Shown piece by piece: positions 1-5,779 of a DNA stretch of 7,581 nt; position 1 is the stretch's first letter, and the number at the start of each line of letters is the position of its first letter. The notes under the pieces are model-generated. The model worked only from the letters and a program-made list of their open reading frames with translations. It was not told where the DNA came from and did not search any database. A program made the position numbers and the translations under genes. Origin of the DNA: Candidatus Nitrosotenuis sp. (lineage in GTDB: Archaea; Thermoproteota; Nitrososphaeria; Nitrososphaerales; Nitrosopumilaceae); NCBI GenBank assembly GCA_023252015.1, contig JAHEXS010000051.1, positions 1-7,581 on the forward strand, read 5' to 3'.

Positions 1-467
1 CCCTTTAGCTGTGAAACTGTACGTATCATGGCGCTTTTGATGTCATGGGTTTCATCAAAATTAAACTGCAATAGATTTGCAATTACTTCGCTGTCTGTCT
101 GGCTTTTGAAACCGTATCCTCGTTTTTCAAGATCCAACTTTAGATCGCTGTAATTATCGATTATCCCGTTGTGCACTATGGCAATTTTACCGGAGCTACT
201 TGGATGTGGATGCGCATTGATATCGGTTACGTTTCCATGGGTCGCCCATCTGGTATGACCGATTCCCACGTTTCCAAGCATTTCATCCAGATGCAGCGAG
301 TTGTTTACCTCGGATACCTTTCCAACTCCCTTTTTTACGCTAATTTCATTATCCTTCTCGGTGGCAACGCCTACGCTGTCATATCCACGATATTCCATTC
401 TTTTTAGGCCTTTTACAAGGATTGGCGCTGCCAAGCTGTCACCATAATAGCCGATTATAGAACACAT
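1..467 (-). CDS. glmS: Glutamine--fructose-6-phosphate aminotransferase (isomerizing), N-terminal part, cut by left edge
   Basis: This enzyme makes glucosamine-6-phosphate from fructose-6-phosphate and glutamine, the first step towards UDP-GlcNAc for surface glycans. The 155 complete codons visible on the minus strand are the Ntn-type class II glutamine amidotransferase domain. The protein begins Met-Cys, so removal of Met leaves the N-terminal cysteine nucleophile. The family motifs follow in order: EYRGYDSVG near residues 25-33, HTRWATHG at 71-78, the oxyanion-loop NG at 100-101 and TDSEV at 124-128. EYRGYDS is typical of GlmS and argues against PurF or asparagine synthetase. The isomerase (SIS) domains lie beyond base 1. 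The ATG at 465-467 is the only start that leaves cysteine at position 2. It lies 49 bp after rps4 on the same strand but has its own TATA-like element, so it may be transcribed separately. Confidence 0.95.
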   Translation of the reverse strand, partial: MCSIIGYYGDSLAAPILVKGLKRMEYRGYDSVGVATEKDNEISVKKGVGKVSEVNNSLHLDEMLGNVGIGHTRWATHGNVTDINAHPHPSSSGKIAIVHNGIIDNYSDLKLDLEKRGYGFKSQTDSEVIANLLQFNFDETHDIKSAMIRTVSQLK

Positions 468-507
468 TTTCTTATCTCAATTAACTATTCAGGTATTTAG
501 AGATAAG
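468..507 (-). promoter_or_regulatory. Putative glmS promoter with TATA-like element
   Basis: Read on the minus strand, TAAATA (494-499) lies about 29 bases before the A of the glmS ATG, which places transcription start a few bases from the start codon. No Shine-Dalgarno-like sequence is visible before the ATG, which fits a leaderless or very short-leader transcript. The call is inference from spacing and composition; read-through from rps4 is also possible. Confidence 0.45.
471..507. repeat. 8-bp inverted repeat flanking the glmS TATA element
   Basis: CTTATCTC at 471-478 and its exact reverse complement GAGATAAG at 500-507 are separated by 21 bases that contain the TATA-like element. One arm sits over the expected BRE and the other over the expected initiation region. 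It could be an operator pair or a stem in read-through RNA from rps4. Eight bases in AT-rich DNA can arise by chance. Confidence 0.45.
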
Positions 508-516
508 CTTAATCAC

Positions 517-1062
517 TCATTGAGATTCTTGTTCGACTGGATCTGGTGCTGCATCGGCAGGTTTTGCCTGCAACAGATTTTTCAGTGTTGATTTTGGAGA
601 TAGGTGAATCTCTTGCTCTTCATTGATGCTGACAATATATGATGGAACGTCAATAATTCTGTCCTCGATCATTATGTGACCGTGGGTTATTGCTTGTCTT
701 GCTTGGTATGGTGTCTTGAAGGAAAATTTCTTTTGGACAAGTGTCTGCAATCTGCGTGCAAGCAAGTCGTTTACATTCAAGTTTAACACGTCATCCAAAG
801 TAGCATTTTCTTTTACCAATCCAATTCGGACTAGTGACTGCATCAGGATTGGTTCTTTTTGTTCTCTGACTTCTTGTCTTAGTGCTAATAGTGATCTTGC
901 TTGATGTCTCACTCTGGATAATTCAGTTCTAGACTTCCATAATTCTCGCTTGTTTTTCAAACCATATGTTCCCAAAGTATTGAGATCTTCCATCATGAAA
1001 TCATAATTCAATGGACGCTTTGGTTTTCGCCAGACTCTGCTTGGATATCGAGGATCTCCCAT
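517..1062 (-). CDS. rps4: 30S ribosomal protein S4 (archaeal type, uS4)
   Basis: This 181-residue primary 16S rRNA-binding protein of the small subunit body starts assembly of the 5' domain. The N-terminus (MGDPRYPSRVWRKPKRP) and the charged helical segment around residues 35-70 are typical of archaeal and eukaryotic S4/S9. The S4 RNA-binding fold spans about residues 103-154, starting RRLQTLVQKK and including ARQAITHGHIMI, the usual S4-domain core. Length is normal for archaea; the last 15 or so residues are an acidic, Ala/Pro-containing tail. The ATG at 1060-1062 is 9 bp after the rps13 stop codon and is preceded by a good Shine-Dalgarno sequence that overlaps that stop, so translation of the two genes is probably coupled. 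The S11 gene that often follows S4 in archaea is not next; glmS is. Confidence 0.97.
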   Translation of the reverse strand: MGDPRYPSRVWRKPKRPLNYDFMMEDLNTLGTYGLKNKRELWKSRTELSRVRHQARSLLALRQEVREQKEPILMQSLVRIGLVKENATLDDVLNLNVNDLLARRLQTLVQKKFSFKTPYQARQAITHGHIMIEDRIIDVPSYIVSINEEQEIHLSPKSTLKNLLQAKPADAAPDPVEQESQ

Positions 1063-1068
1063 TCAGTC

Positions 1069-1073
1069 CACCT
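1069..1073 (-). promoter_or_regulatory. Ribosome binding site of rps4, overlapping the rps13 stop codon
   Basis: On the minus strand AGGTG lies 6 bases before the rps4 ATG and is complementary to the CACCT core expected near the archaeal 16S rRNA 3' end. Two of its bases belong to the TAG stop of rps13 (1072-1074). This fixes the rps4 start and suggests translational coupling. It is the clearest Shine-Dalgarno match I noticed in the window, as expected for an internal operon gene. Confidence 0.75.
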
Positions 1074-1680
1074 ATTTCTTTGCCTTCGCATCGGCTGGTG
1101 CCTTTGCTGGAGCTGCTCCTTTTGCTGGCGCCTTTGCAGGAGCTGCTGCGGCTGCTGGTGCTGCCCCTGCTGCAGGAGCTGCTGCGGCTGCTGGTGCTCG
1201 CGGTGCTGGTGCTGCGCCTGCTGGCAATACTTTGCCACCCTTCTTTACTCCAACTGAAGCGCCCTTACGTCCTGTAGTTCTGGTTCTTTGACCTCTAACC
1301 TTTAGTCCGTACATGTGACGAAATCCTCTCCAGCTGTTTGCGCCTTTCTCTCGCTCGATGTCGTTTCTTACTGTAAAATCAATATCTGATGTAATTAGAT
1401 GAAATGTTTTTCCGGTCTCTACGTCCTTTCTTCTGTTTAACAACCAACTTGGAAAATTCATTGTTGTTGGATCTTTTAGTGCCTTTTCAATGGTTTCAAC
1501 TTGAGACTCGGTAAGAAAGCCAATGTTGCTATTTGGATTCAAATTCAAAGTGCCGATAAGTGCATGCGCAAATGCTTGGCCTACTCCCTTTATTTGACCT
1601 AGTCCCACTGAGATCTTTTTGTCTCCTGGGATGTCTTTACCGACAATTCTAACAATGTGCCTATAGTCTTGTGCTGACAA
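1072..1680 (-). CDS. rps13: 30S ribosomal protein S13 (uS13) with Ala/Pro/Lys-rich C-terminal tail
   Basis: S13 sits in the small-subunit head and contacts tRNA and the large-subunit bridge. From the TTG at 1678-1680 the protein has 202 residues. The core shows [14 protein letters not shown] at the N-terminus, a helix-hairpin-helix-like [12 protein letters not shown], and the C-terminal signature [24 protein letters not shown] near 117-140. The usual archaeal length is about 150-160; here about 48 extra residues form a tail of Ala, Pro, Gly and late Lys (repeats such as PAKAPAK), resembling basic histone-H1-like tails. A TTG at 1720-1722 in the same frame would add 14 residues ([14 protein letters not shown]). 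I prefer 1680 because archaeal S13 normally begins just before the RHIVRI stretch, and because a TATA-like element lies about 29 bases upstream. It is the first gene of the rps13-rps4 unit. Confidence 0.95.
   Translation of the reverse strand: MSAQDYRHIVRIVGKDIPGDKKISVGLGQIKGVGQAFAHALIGTLNLNPNSNIGFLTESQVETIEKALKDPTTMNFPSWLLNRRKDVETGKTFHLITSDIDFTVRNDIEREKGANSWRGFRHMYGLKVRGQRTRTTGRKGASVGVKKGGKVLPAGAAPAPRAPAAAAAPAAGAAPAAAAAPAKAPAKGAAPAKAPADAKAKK
1135..1198. repeat. 36-bp-period tandem duplication in the rps13 tail
   Basis: Bases 1135-1162 recur exactly at 1171-1198, a perfect 28-base direct repeat with a 36-base period (12 codons). It encodes repeated blocks of the form [13 protein letters not shown] within the S13 tail. 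The surrounding GCTGCT-rich sequence (about 1095-1225) contains further partial copies. Identity at third codon positions points to slippage or recent duplication rather than selection on the protein alone. Confidence 0.85.
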
Positions 1681-1705
1681 GTATTGAAAAATCAAATCTA
1701 CCCCG

Positions 1706-1770
1706 ATAAAAACCCTGCTCAATGGATTTGACAGGCAATGAAACCTATGGTCAATTTTGATATTAAAATA
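1706..1770 (-). promoter_or_regulatory. rps13 promoter region with two TATA-like elements
   Basis: On the minus strand, TTTTTAT (1706-1712) is centred about 29 bases before the TTG at 1680, which would give a nearly leaderless transcript. A second and more AT-rich element, TATTTTAATA (1761-1770), lies further upstream and would start transcription near 1739, giving a leader of about 60 bases to 1680 or about 17 to the alternative TTG at 1722. Neither TTG has a Shine-Dalgarno-like sequence. I cannot tell which element dominates. Confidence 0.5.
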
Positions 1771-1837
1771 AACTGATGCGTTTAGCGTTGACCTGTCTCG
1801 ATAGTGAATACGGTATCAACCGAAGTAAAAACCCAGT

Positions 1838-1850
1838 AATAATATAAGAT
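1838..1850 (+). promoter_or_regulatory. TATA box of the AAA+/VWA operon
   Basis: TAATAATATAA (1838-1848) precedes the TTG start at 1874; the AATATAA core at 1841-1847 is centred about 30 bases upstream of it. This is the spacing expected for a leaderless or very short-leader archaeal transcript and supports the TTG as the true start. No Shine-Dalgarno-like sequence is present. The region 1723-1873 is otherwise the divergent intergenic space shared with rps13, and I see no RNA gene in it. Confidence 0.55.
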
Positions 1851-1873
1851 GTGAGTGTACTAAAACTAGCAAT

Positions 1874-3496
1874 TTGTCTGACATTAAACAGCTAGTTCAG
1901 AAAAGCTATGATTCCGAGCCTACGTATTCTCAAATCAAGGCGGGATTCCCAGAAAATCACGCCGAAATCAAAACGATAGGCGATCTCTTGGAAGTCAATT
2001 ACAAAACAGTTGAAGCAAAAGAGCAGCTCAGGCAAAACCTGATCTCATTGATGAAATCTGGCACTCAGAAATATCCAAAAATACTTGGATACGATGACGA
2101 CGTGGTTCCGTCCCTTGATCGGGCAATACTTGCATGTCATGATATTTTTCTAATTGGGCAAATAGGGCAGGCAAAAACAAAACTAGTTGAAACAATAGCA
2201 ACAAATCTTCTCTCCCCAATACCTGTAATCGAGGGCAGCATAACAAACGACTGTCCAATGGACCTGCCTCAAAATGAACTGATATCCCTCCTTGAGGGGC
2301 GAGAAATGGACAAGACGCTACCAAAATTCTATGTCAGTCCGGAAAGCACAGAACAAATACTTGACAACAAACTTGATACCAAAATCAAATGGGTGGACGG
2401 ATACCAAAGATACAAGTATGTTTTGGCAACCCCGGACATTTCTGTTAAAGATCTGGTTGGCTATATTGACGCAATCAAGGTTGCAAAAAAGGGAGTGGAA
2501 ATGTTTAGAATAGATTCGTATTCCCCAGGGCAGCTCTTGCAGGCAAAGCACGGAATATTTTGCATTGATGAGCTTCCGGTATTAGATCCAAGAAAGCAGG
2601 TGACTCTGTTGTCTGTTTTACAGGAGGGGCGATACACAACGGGATCATACCCAGTCATGTTTGAGCCAAAAACCGTTTTTTTTGCAACTGCAAACCCAAT
2701 TGATTATACCCATTCTGGAAAAGTAATAGAGCCCCTCTATGACAGACTAAAGAGTCACATCCATACACATTACCCAAGAACAATGGAAGACGAAATGTCA
2801 ATCATCGTACAGGAGGCAACAACCTCGAGGTGTGTAATTCCAGTTTTTGTGCTAAAAACACTTGCAAGACTTGTTCAAAAGGCCCGCGGCCATCCTGAGA
2901 TAAACCAGACAAAGGGGGTGAGCGTAAGGTTTGGAATCCATGGACTGGAGTTGCTAGTTGGCGAATCTGAGCGAGTGCGGGCAATACCAAATCAAACCTT
3001 GGCCGTTCCCAGACACTCTGATATGTATTGCTTAAACCAAATTGCAAAGTTTGAGCTATCGGAAATGGATGATACAGTTGAGAACCGGTCCAGAATATTT
3101 GAGGAATTGCTTATCGATTCCATCAAGGAGACCTCGCTTGAATACCTGCAGGGAGTTGATCCAAATATTCTGGAATCAATAAAGCAGGAATTTATTCAAA
3201 AAACCCTACAGGTATCACAAAAAATTAACTGGAATGACGGACAGATGTCATACAAAAATCAAATGCAGCACTTTGGCACACTGAATAATCTCTTGAATTC
3301 AAAACTGGACCAAATCAGAGACGAGCAAAAAAATCTGGAGCAAAGAATGTCTGCATCGCACATAGAAAACAAGAACATCATTTTAGATGATTCCGATGAG
3401 CTAAAATCTGCCCTTCTCGAAGTAATACTTGATGGCCTGTGTTTTACCACACCGAAAATAATAGACAAAAAAGAATCCGGATATGCAATTGCATGA
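1874..3496 (+). CDS. MoxR / magnesium-chelatase-like AAA+ ATPase
   Basis: This 540-residue AAA+ ATPase belongs to the MoxR/ChlI/RavA group (helix-2-insert clade). Residues 1-75 form a helical lead-in. The ATPase core spans about 80-390: Walker A GQIGQAKT at 95-102 (Ala before Lys, as is common in MoxR/RavA), Walker B FCIDEL at 229-234, sensor 1 Asn274 in ATANP, a probable Arg finger in YDRLKSH at 289-295, and a sensor-2-like SVRFGIHGLELL at 350-361. All catalytic positions are present. The segment 400-540 is helical and Gln/Glu/Lys-rich around 440-500, possibly a coiled coil. Such ATPases form hexamers that, with a VWA partner, remodel proteins or drive metal insertion; annotation as magnesium chelatase is common but does not prove that reaction. 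The start is TTG, supported by the TATA spacing. Its 3' end overlaps the VWA gene by 14 bp, so the two are very likely made together. Confidence 0.88.
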   Translation: MSDIKQLVQKSYDSEPTYSQIKAGFPENHAEIKTIGDLLEVNYKTVEAKEQLRQNLISLMKSGTQKYPKILGYDDDVVPSLDRAILACHDIFLIGQIGQAKTKLVETIATNLLSPIPVIEGSITNDCPMDLPQNELISLLEGREMDKTLPKFYVSPESTEQILDNKLDTKIKWVDGYQRYKYVLATPDISVKDLVGYIDAIKVAKKGVEMFRIDSYSPGQLLQAKHGIFCIDELPVLDPRKQVTLLSVLQEGRYTTGSYPVMFEPKTVFFATANPIDYTHSGKVIEPLYDRLKSHIHTHYPRTMEDEMSIIVQEATTSRCVIPVFVLKTLARLVQKARGHPEINQTKGVSVRFGIHGLELLVGESERVRAIPNQTLAVPRHSDMYCLNQIAKFELSEMDDTVENRSRIFEELLIDSIKETSLEYLQGVDPNILESIKQEFIQKTLQVSQKINWNDGQMSYKNQMQHFGTLNNLLNSKLDQIRDEQKNLEQRMSASHIENKNIILDDSDELKSALLEVILDGLCFTTPKIIDKKESGYAIA

Positions 3497-4838
3497 TATA
3501 GTTAATTTCGTGTATTATTCCGTAACGGAGGAAAAAAACGAAAAACCCTCCCAAAAGCCAAGTGATACCGACCAAAAAACATTAGAGAAAATCCTGCAAA
3601 CTCTGGCAAATCAATCAATACGAGAAAAAAACGTCAGCCTGGAAGAACTAGAAAGCATTCTTCAAAACGCAATAAACGAGCATGGAAATGATCCTGCGCA
3701 TGCCATGTCAATGGATGCGCCAAAAAACGACGACACAAAATCCATAACAAAATATCTGATGGAAAAAGGGTACCTTCGCGATGAAAAAAACTGGCTGACA
3801 AAAAAGGGCTTTCTTACAATTGGAAACCAAATACTCCGCAATCTGATGAATGATCTTAAAACAGACGAGTTTGGCCTACATGAAACAAAGAAAATCGGAC
3901 AAGGAACAACCATTCTGGATACAAGTAAAAAATTTGAGATTGGGAATGATCTAAAACTTCTCAACGTGCCAAATACCATTCTAAACACCATTCAGAGAAT
4001 TTCAAAGGACGGCTCTACTCTGAAGTTCCCACTAGACATTGATCTGGATGACTTTGAAGAATTTGAAACCATTAACGACGTTAGAGCATCCATAGTGTAC
4101 TGCATAGATCTGAGCTCCACAATGAAATCATCTTTGACAAATTCTGGGGTGAGCAGAATAGAGGCCGCAAAAAGGGCGCTGTGGAGCCTTTACATTTTAA
4201 ATAACAAGTTCTTTCCAAACGATTCTGTCTCGGTAATTGGATTTGCGTCGATGGCGTCCATAATGGACCCGTACGACATTCCGTTTCTAAAAACATATGA
4301 CGCAAATGACGACTTTTTGCACTATACCAATTATCAGGCTGCATTTAGGCTGGCAAAAAAGATCCTACAAAAAAACTCTGCGCAAAACAAGCGGATTGTA
4401 CTGATAACAGACGGCCAGCCAAGCGCCTGCTTTGTGGATACAGAACGCCAAAAAAACAAAATTCTCTCCGAAAAACCATACTCTAACTTTTACACTCCAA
4501 ACGAATCCCTGTTGTCAAAAATCAAGCAGGAACGCAACATCAAAATTCACAATGATAAAAACAGCCAAGTCTACCTTTGCTACAAGTACAAAAAAGTCGA
4601 CCCAAAAGTACACGAGCAAACGCTGGCTGAGGCAAAAAAATGCCTGCGAGAAAACATTGACATTGATACCATTGTAATAAGCGAAGAAATGGAACTGCTA
4701 AGATATGTGCAGGAAATGGAAAAGGAGTTTTCCGGCCGCACATACCACATAAACCAAAACAACATGGACAAGGTACTGGTAATTGACTATCTATTCAATA
4801 CCAAGAAGATATTAAGTTCAAAAAACAACTGGAATTGA
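3483..4838 (+). CDS. VWA-domain protein, partner of the AAA+ ATPase
   Basis: This protein has 451 residues. Residues 1-200 are mostly helical and charged, with a short segment at 85-115 (ITKYLMEKGYL...WLTKKGF) that resembles a small winged-helix unit. A von Willebrand factor A domain starts near residue 202. Its metal-ion-dependent adhesion site is intact: D209-L-S211-S-T213 (Thr in place of the last Ser), T282 in YTNYQAA, and D310 in LITDGQPS. The domain continues through a hydrophobic strand near 394-399 and ends around SGRTYHIN at 417-424. VWA proteins encoded beside MoxR-type ATPases (compare ChlD/CobT-like and CoxE-like partners) bind the ATPase ring and recruit substrate. No signal peptide or membrane span is seen, so it is cytoplasmic. 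The ATG lies inside the end of the ATPase gene; an in-frame TTG at 3489 is a possible alternative. The gene is A-rich, with many AAA codons. Confidence 0.88.
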   Translation: MQLHDIVNFVYYSVTEEKNEKPSQKPSDTDQKTLEKILQTLANQSIREKNVSLEELESILQNAINEHGNDPAHAMSMDAPKNDDTKSITKYLMEKGYLRDEKNWLTKKGFLTIGNQILRNLMNDLKTDEFGLHETKKIGQGTTILDTSKKFEIGNDLKLLNVPNTILNTIQRISKDGSTLKFPLDIDLDDFEEFETINDVRASIVYCIDLSSTMKSSLTNSGVSRIEAAKRALWSLYILNNKFFPNDSVSVIGFASMASIMDPYDIPFLKTYDANDDFLHYTNYQAAFRLAKKILQKNSAQNKRIVLITDGQPSACFVDTERQKNKILSEKPYSNFYTPNESLLSKIKQERNIKIHNDKNSQVYLCYKYKKVDPKVHEQTLAEAKKCLRENIDIDTIVISEEMELLRYVQEMEKEFSGRTYHINQNNMDKVLVIDYLFNTKKILSSKNNWN

Positions 4839-4839
4839 A

Positions 4840-5136
4840 ATGGCGGAGTTCGACAAGGAAAAGATAGTTGAGCACATCTTCAATCCTGAGGTATCTGTCA
4901 TTTTAGCTGAACTTGAAAACGGTGGAAAGGAATCGTCGTATCTGGCAGAAAAAATTGGCGTCTCTGAGGATGAAATCAAAAACAGACTTGTATATCTCAT
5001 AGAATGCGGCCTTGTTCAAATCGATTCTTTGGTTTATTCTGTAGATACGGAAAAGCTTGCCAAAATAATGGAAGGCGACGAAAACTATGAAAACGTAATG
5101 GACGGGCTGACAAAGCTAGATAGCTATCTTAACTGA
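4840..5136 (+). CDS. Small winged-helix-like protein encoded with the AAA+/VWA pair
   Basis: This is a 98-residue acidic protein. The pattern ILAELENGGKESSYLAEKIG (about 21-40), then SEDEIKNRLVYLIECGLVQ (42-60), then a short hairpin (IDSLVYSVD, 61-69) matches a winged helix-turn-helix: helix, turn, recognition helix, wing, as in ArsR/MarR-like archaeal proteins. A final helix (70-98) could dimerise or bind a partner. It begins one base after the VWA stop codon (TGA-A-ATG), so it is the third gene of the operon. Possible roles are autoregulator of the operon, or an adaptor to the ATPase in which the winged helix serves protein contacts. The low pI and lack of a basic recognition helix slightly favour the adaptor idea. 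Exact family is not recognised. Confidence 0.8.
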   Translation: MAEFDKEKIVEHIFNPEVSVILAELENGGKESSYLAEKIGVSEDEIKNRLVYLIECGLVQIDSLVYSVDTEKLAKIMEGDENYENVMDGLTKLDSYLN

Positions 5137-5633
5137 GTCTTTTTCCTACTTTTGATTGCGTAAATGCCGGAAATCACAACGCCTACAAATCCTGAAAGTA
5201 TGAACATCTGCCCAAGAAAGTTTAGCGAAATTAATACCTTGTCTGGCATGTGGGTGAGACCTATTACTACATGGACCTCTGTCTGCTCTTGGTTTTCCAG
5301 TTCCAGCCTGTAGGTCCCTTTTGTAGGAATGGTAAATTGCACTTCGGTATTTCTCTGATCAATTTTCCTAGTCGATATCATTTGGTTGCTTGGATCAAAG
5401 AGGCTTGCAACCAAACCTGCATCTGCAAATCCTTCTGACTGAACAACAAACACTGCCGTTTCGGTTATTGCAGGATCCAGCTCCTTTGTTACCTGGATTG
5501 GTGCAGTACTGTTGAGAATTCCCTCGTTATACGTTATGTCTTGGGTTACAAGGCTTGCGCCATAATACGAAGTTACCATACCTGCTGCCACTAGTGCTCC
5601 TGCGATTAGAATAACGATGTGCGATTTTTGCAT
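5124..5633 (-). CDS. Membrane-anchored protein with extracytoplasmic beta-rich (GOLD/p24-like?) domain
   Basis: This protein has 169 residues. It has a hydrophobic segment at 5-23 (signal anchor or cleaved signal), an extracytoplasmic region of about 110 residues, a second span at about 140-160, and a short basic tail (KSRKKTQLR). The middle region is predicted beta-rich, with LFDPSNQMISTRKI followed by VQFTIPTKGTYRLELENQ; this resembles the GOLD/emp24 layout of strand, Gly-aromatic turn, strand with a downstream membrane span and basic tail. That assignment is from memory of the pattern and is tentative; a generic thaumarchaeal membrane protein of unknown function is the safe call. The ATG at 5631-5633 has a TATA-like element about 26 bases upstream, fitting a leaderless transcript. 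Its last 13 bases overlap the convergent winged-helix gene, and it is divergent from the multicopper oxidase. Confidence 0.8.
   Translation of the reverse strand: MQKSHIVILIAGALVAAGMVTSYYGASLVTQDITYNEGILNSTAPIQVTKELDPAITETAVFVVQSEGFADAGLVASLFDPSNQMISTRKIDQRNTEVQFTIPTKGTYRLELENQEQTEVHVVIGLTHMPDKVLISLNFLGQMFILSGFVGVVISGIYAIKSRKKTQLR
5140..5153 (+). terminator. T-rich tract, possible terminator of the AAA+/VWA operon
   Basis: Just after the winged-helix gene stop (5134-5136) the plus strand has TTTTT at 5140-5144 and TTTT at 5150-5153, the kind of T-tract at which archaeal RNA polymerase stops. The tract is also coding sequence (Lys-rich tail) of the convergent membrane protein, so the T-richness may simply reflect lysine codons. 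Confidence 0.35.
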
Positions 5634-5655
5634 TATTTATCGAGGCTTGCATGAT

Positions 5656-5662
5656 CTATATT
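5656..5662 (-). promoter_or_regulatory. TATA-like element of the membrane-protein gene
   Basis: On the minus strand AATATAG is centred 26 bases before the A of the ATG at 5633, which predicts transcription starting at or next to the start codon. No Shine-Dalgarno-like sequence is seen. The palindromic operators of the divergent oxidase gene begin about 44 bases further upstream. Confidence 0.5.
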
Positions 5663-5701
5663 GGTATTGACGTTCTTTCTCTGACTTTGTCTGAATTTGA
5701 G

Positions 5702-5738
5702 AAATTTAGCCTTGGCTAATAAATTTAGCCTAGGCTAA
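5702..5738. promoter_or_regulatory. Tandem palindromic operators in the divergent membrane-protein / oxidase promoter region
   Basis: Two copies of an 18-base unit lie at 5702-5719 and 5721-5738, a 19-bp period, differing at one base (T5713 versus A5732). Each contains a 14-bp palindrome: TTAGCCTTGGCTAA (5706-5719, central mismatch) and TTAGCCTAGGCTAA (5725-5738, perfect). The second ends two bases before the oxidase TATA box and covers the BRE position. Twofold symmetry implies a dimeric regulator, and tandem sites two turns apart imply two dimers on the same DNA face. The TTAG...CTAA frame and metal-linked genes suggest a DtxR/MntR-type regulator, but that identity is inference. Contact with the BRE could either block TFB or recruit it. 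Confidence 0.75.
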
Positions 5739-5739
5739 G

Positions 5740-5748
5740 TTTTAAATA
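5740..5748 (+). promoter_or_regulatory. TATA box of the multicopper oxidase gene
   Basis: TTTTAAATA is a near-ideal archaeal TATA box. With the usual spacing of about 26 bases, transcription would start near 5771. That lies downstream of the in-frame TTG at 5765, which therefore is unlikely to be used, and leaves a leader of about 9 bases to the TTG at 5780 or about 27 to the ATG at 5798. Confidence 0.7.
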
Positions 5749-5779
5749 GACAACAAGCCATATTTTGTTTAGTAACATC

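Noticed and set aside
171..407. Plus-strand reading frame of 78 codons
   Set aside because: It lies entirely antisense to the well-supported glmS amidotransferase domain.
1135..1198. CRISPR-like or regulatory direct repeat
   Set aside because: The repeat is in frame, period 36 (12 codons), inside the S13 coding tail, with no spacers; it is coding low-complexity sequence.
1008..1238. Gln/His-rich minus-strand reading frame
   Set aside because: It is an out-of-frame reading of the same low-complexity rps13 tail and the start of rps4.
1011..1277. Leucine-rich plus-strand reading frame resembling a transmembrane protein
   Set aside because: It is the antisense of the GCT/GCA-rich rps13 tail; alanine codons read backwards give Leu and Gln runs. 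No promoter or ribosome site supports it.
1770..1830. Possible imperfect inverted repeat GTTGACC / GGTATCAAC in the rps13-ATPase intergenic region
   Set aside because: The arms do not pair cleanly and do not align with either TATA element; it is within chance expectation.
1874..4838. True magnesium chelatase I and D subunits for chlorophyll-type synthesis
   Set aside because: No H subunit or porphyrin gene is nearby and the group is not phototrophic. The pair is better described as a MoxR-like ATPase with VWA partner; a cobalt chelatase role cannot be judged from this window.
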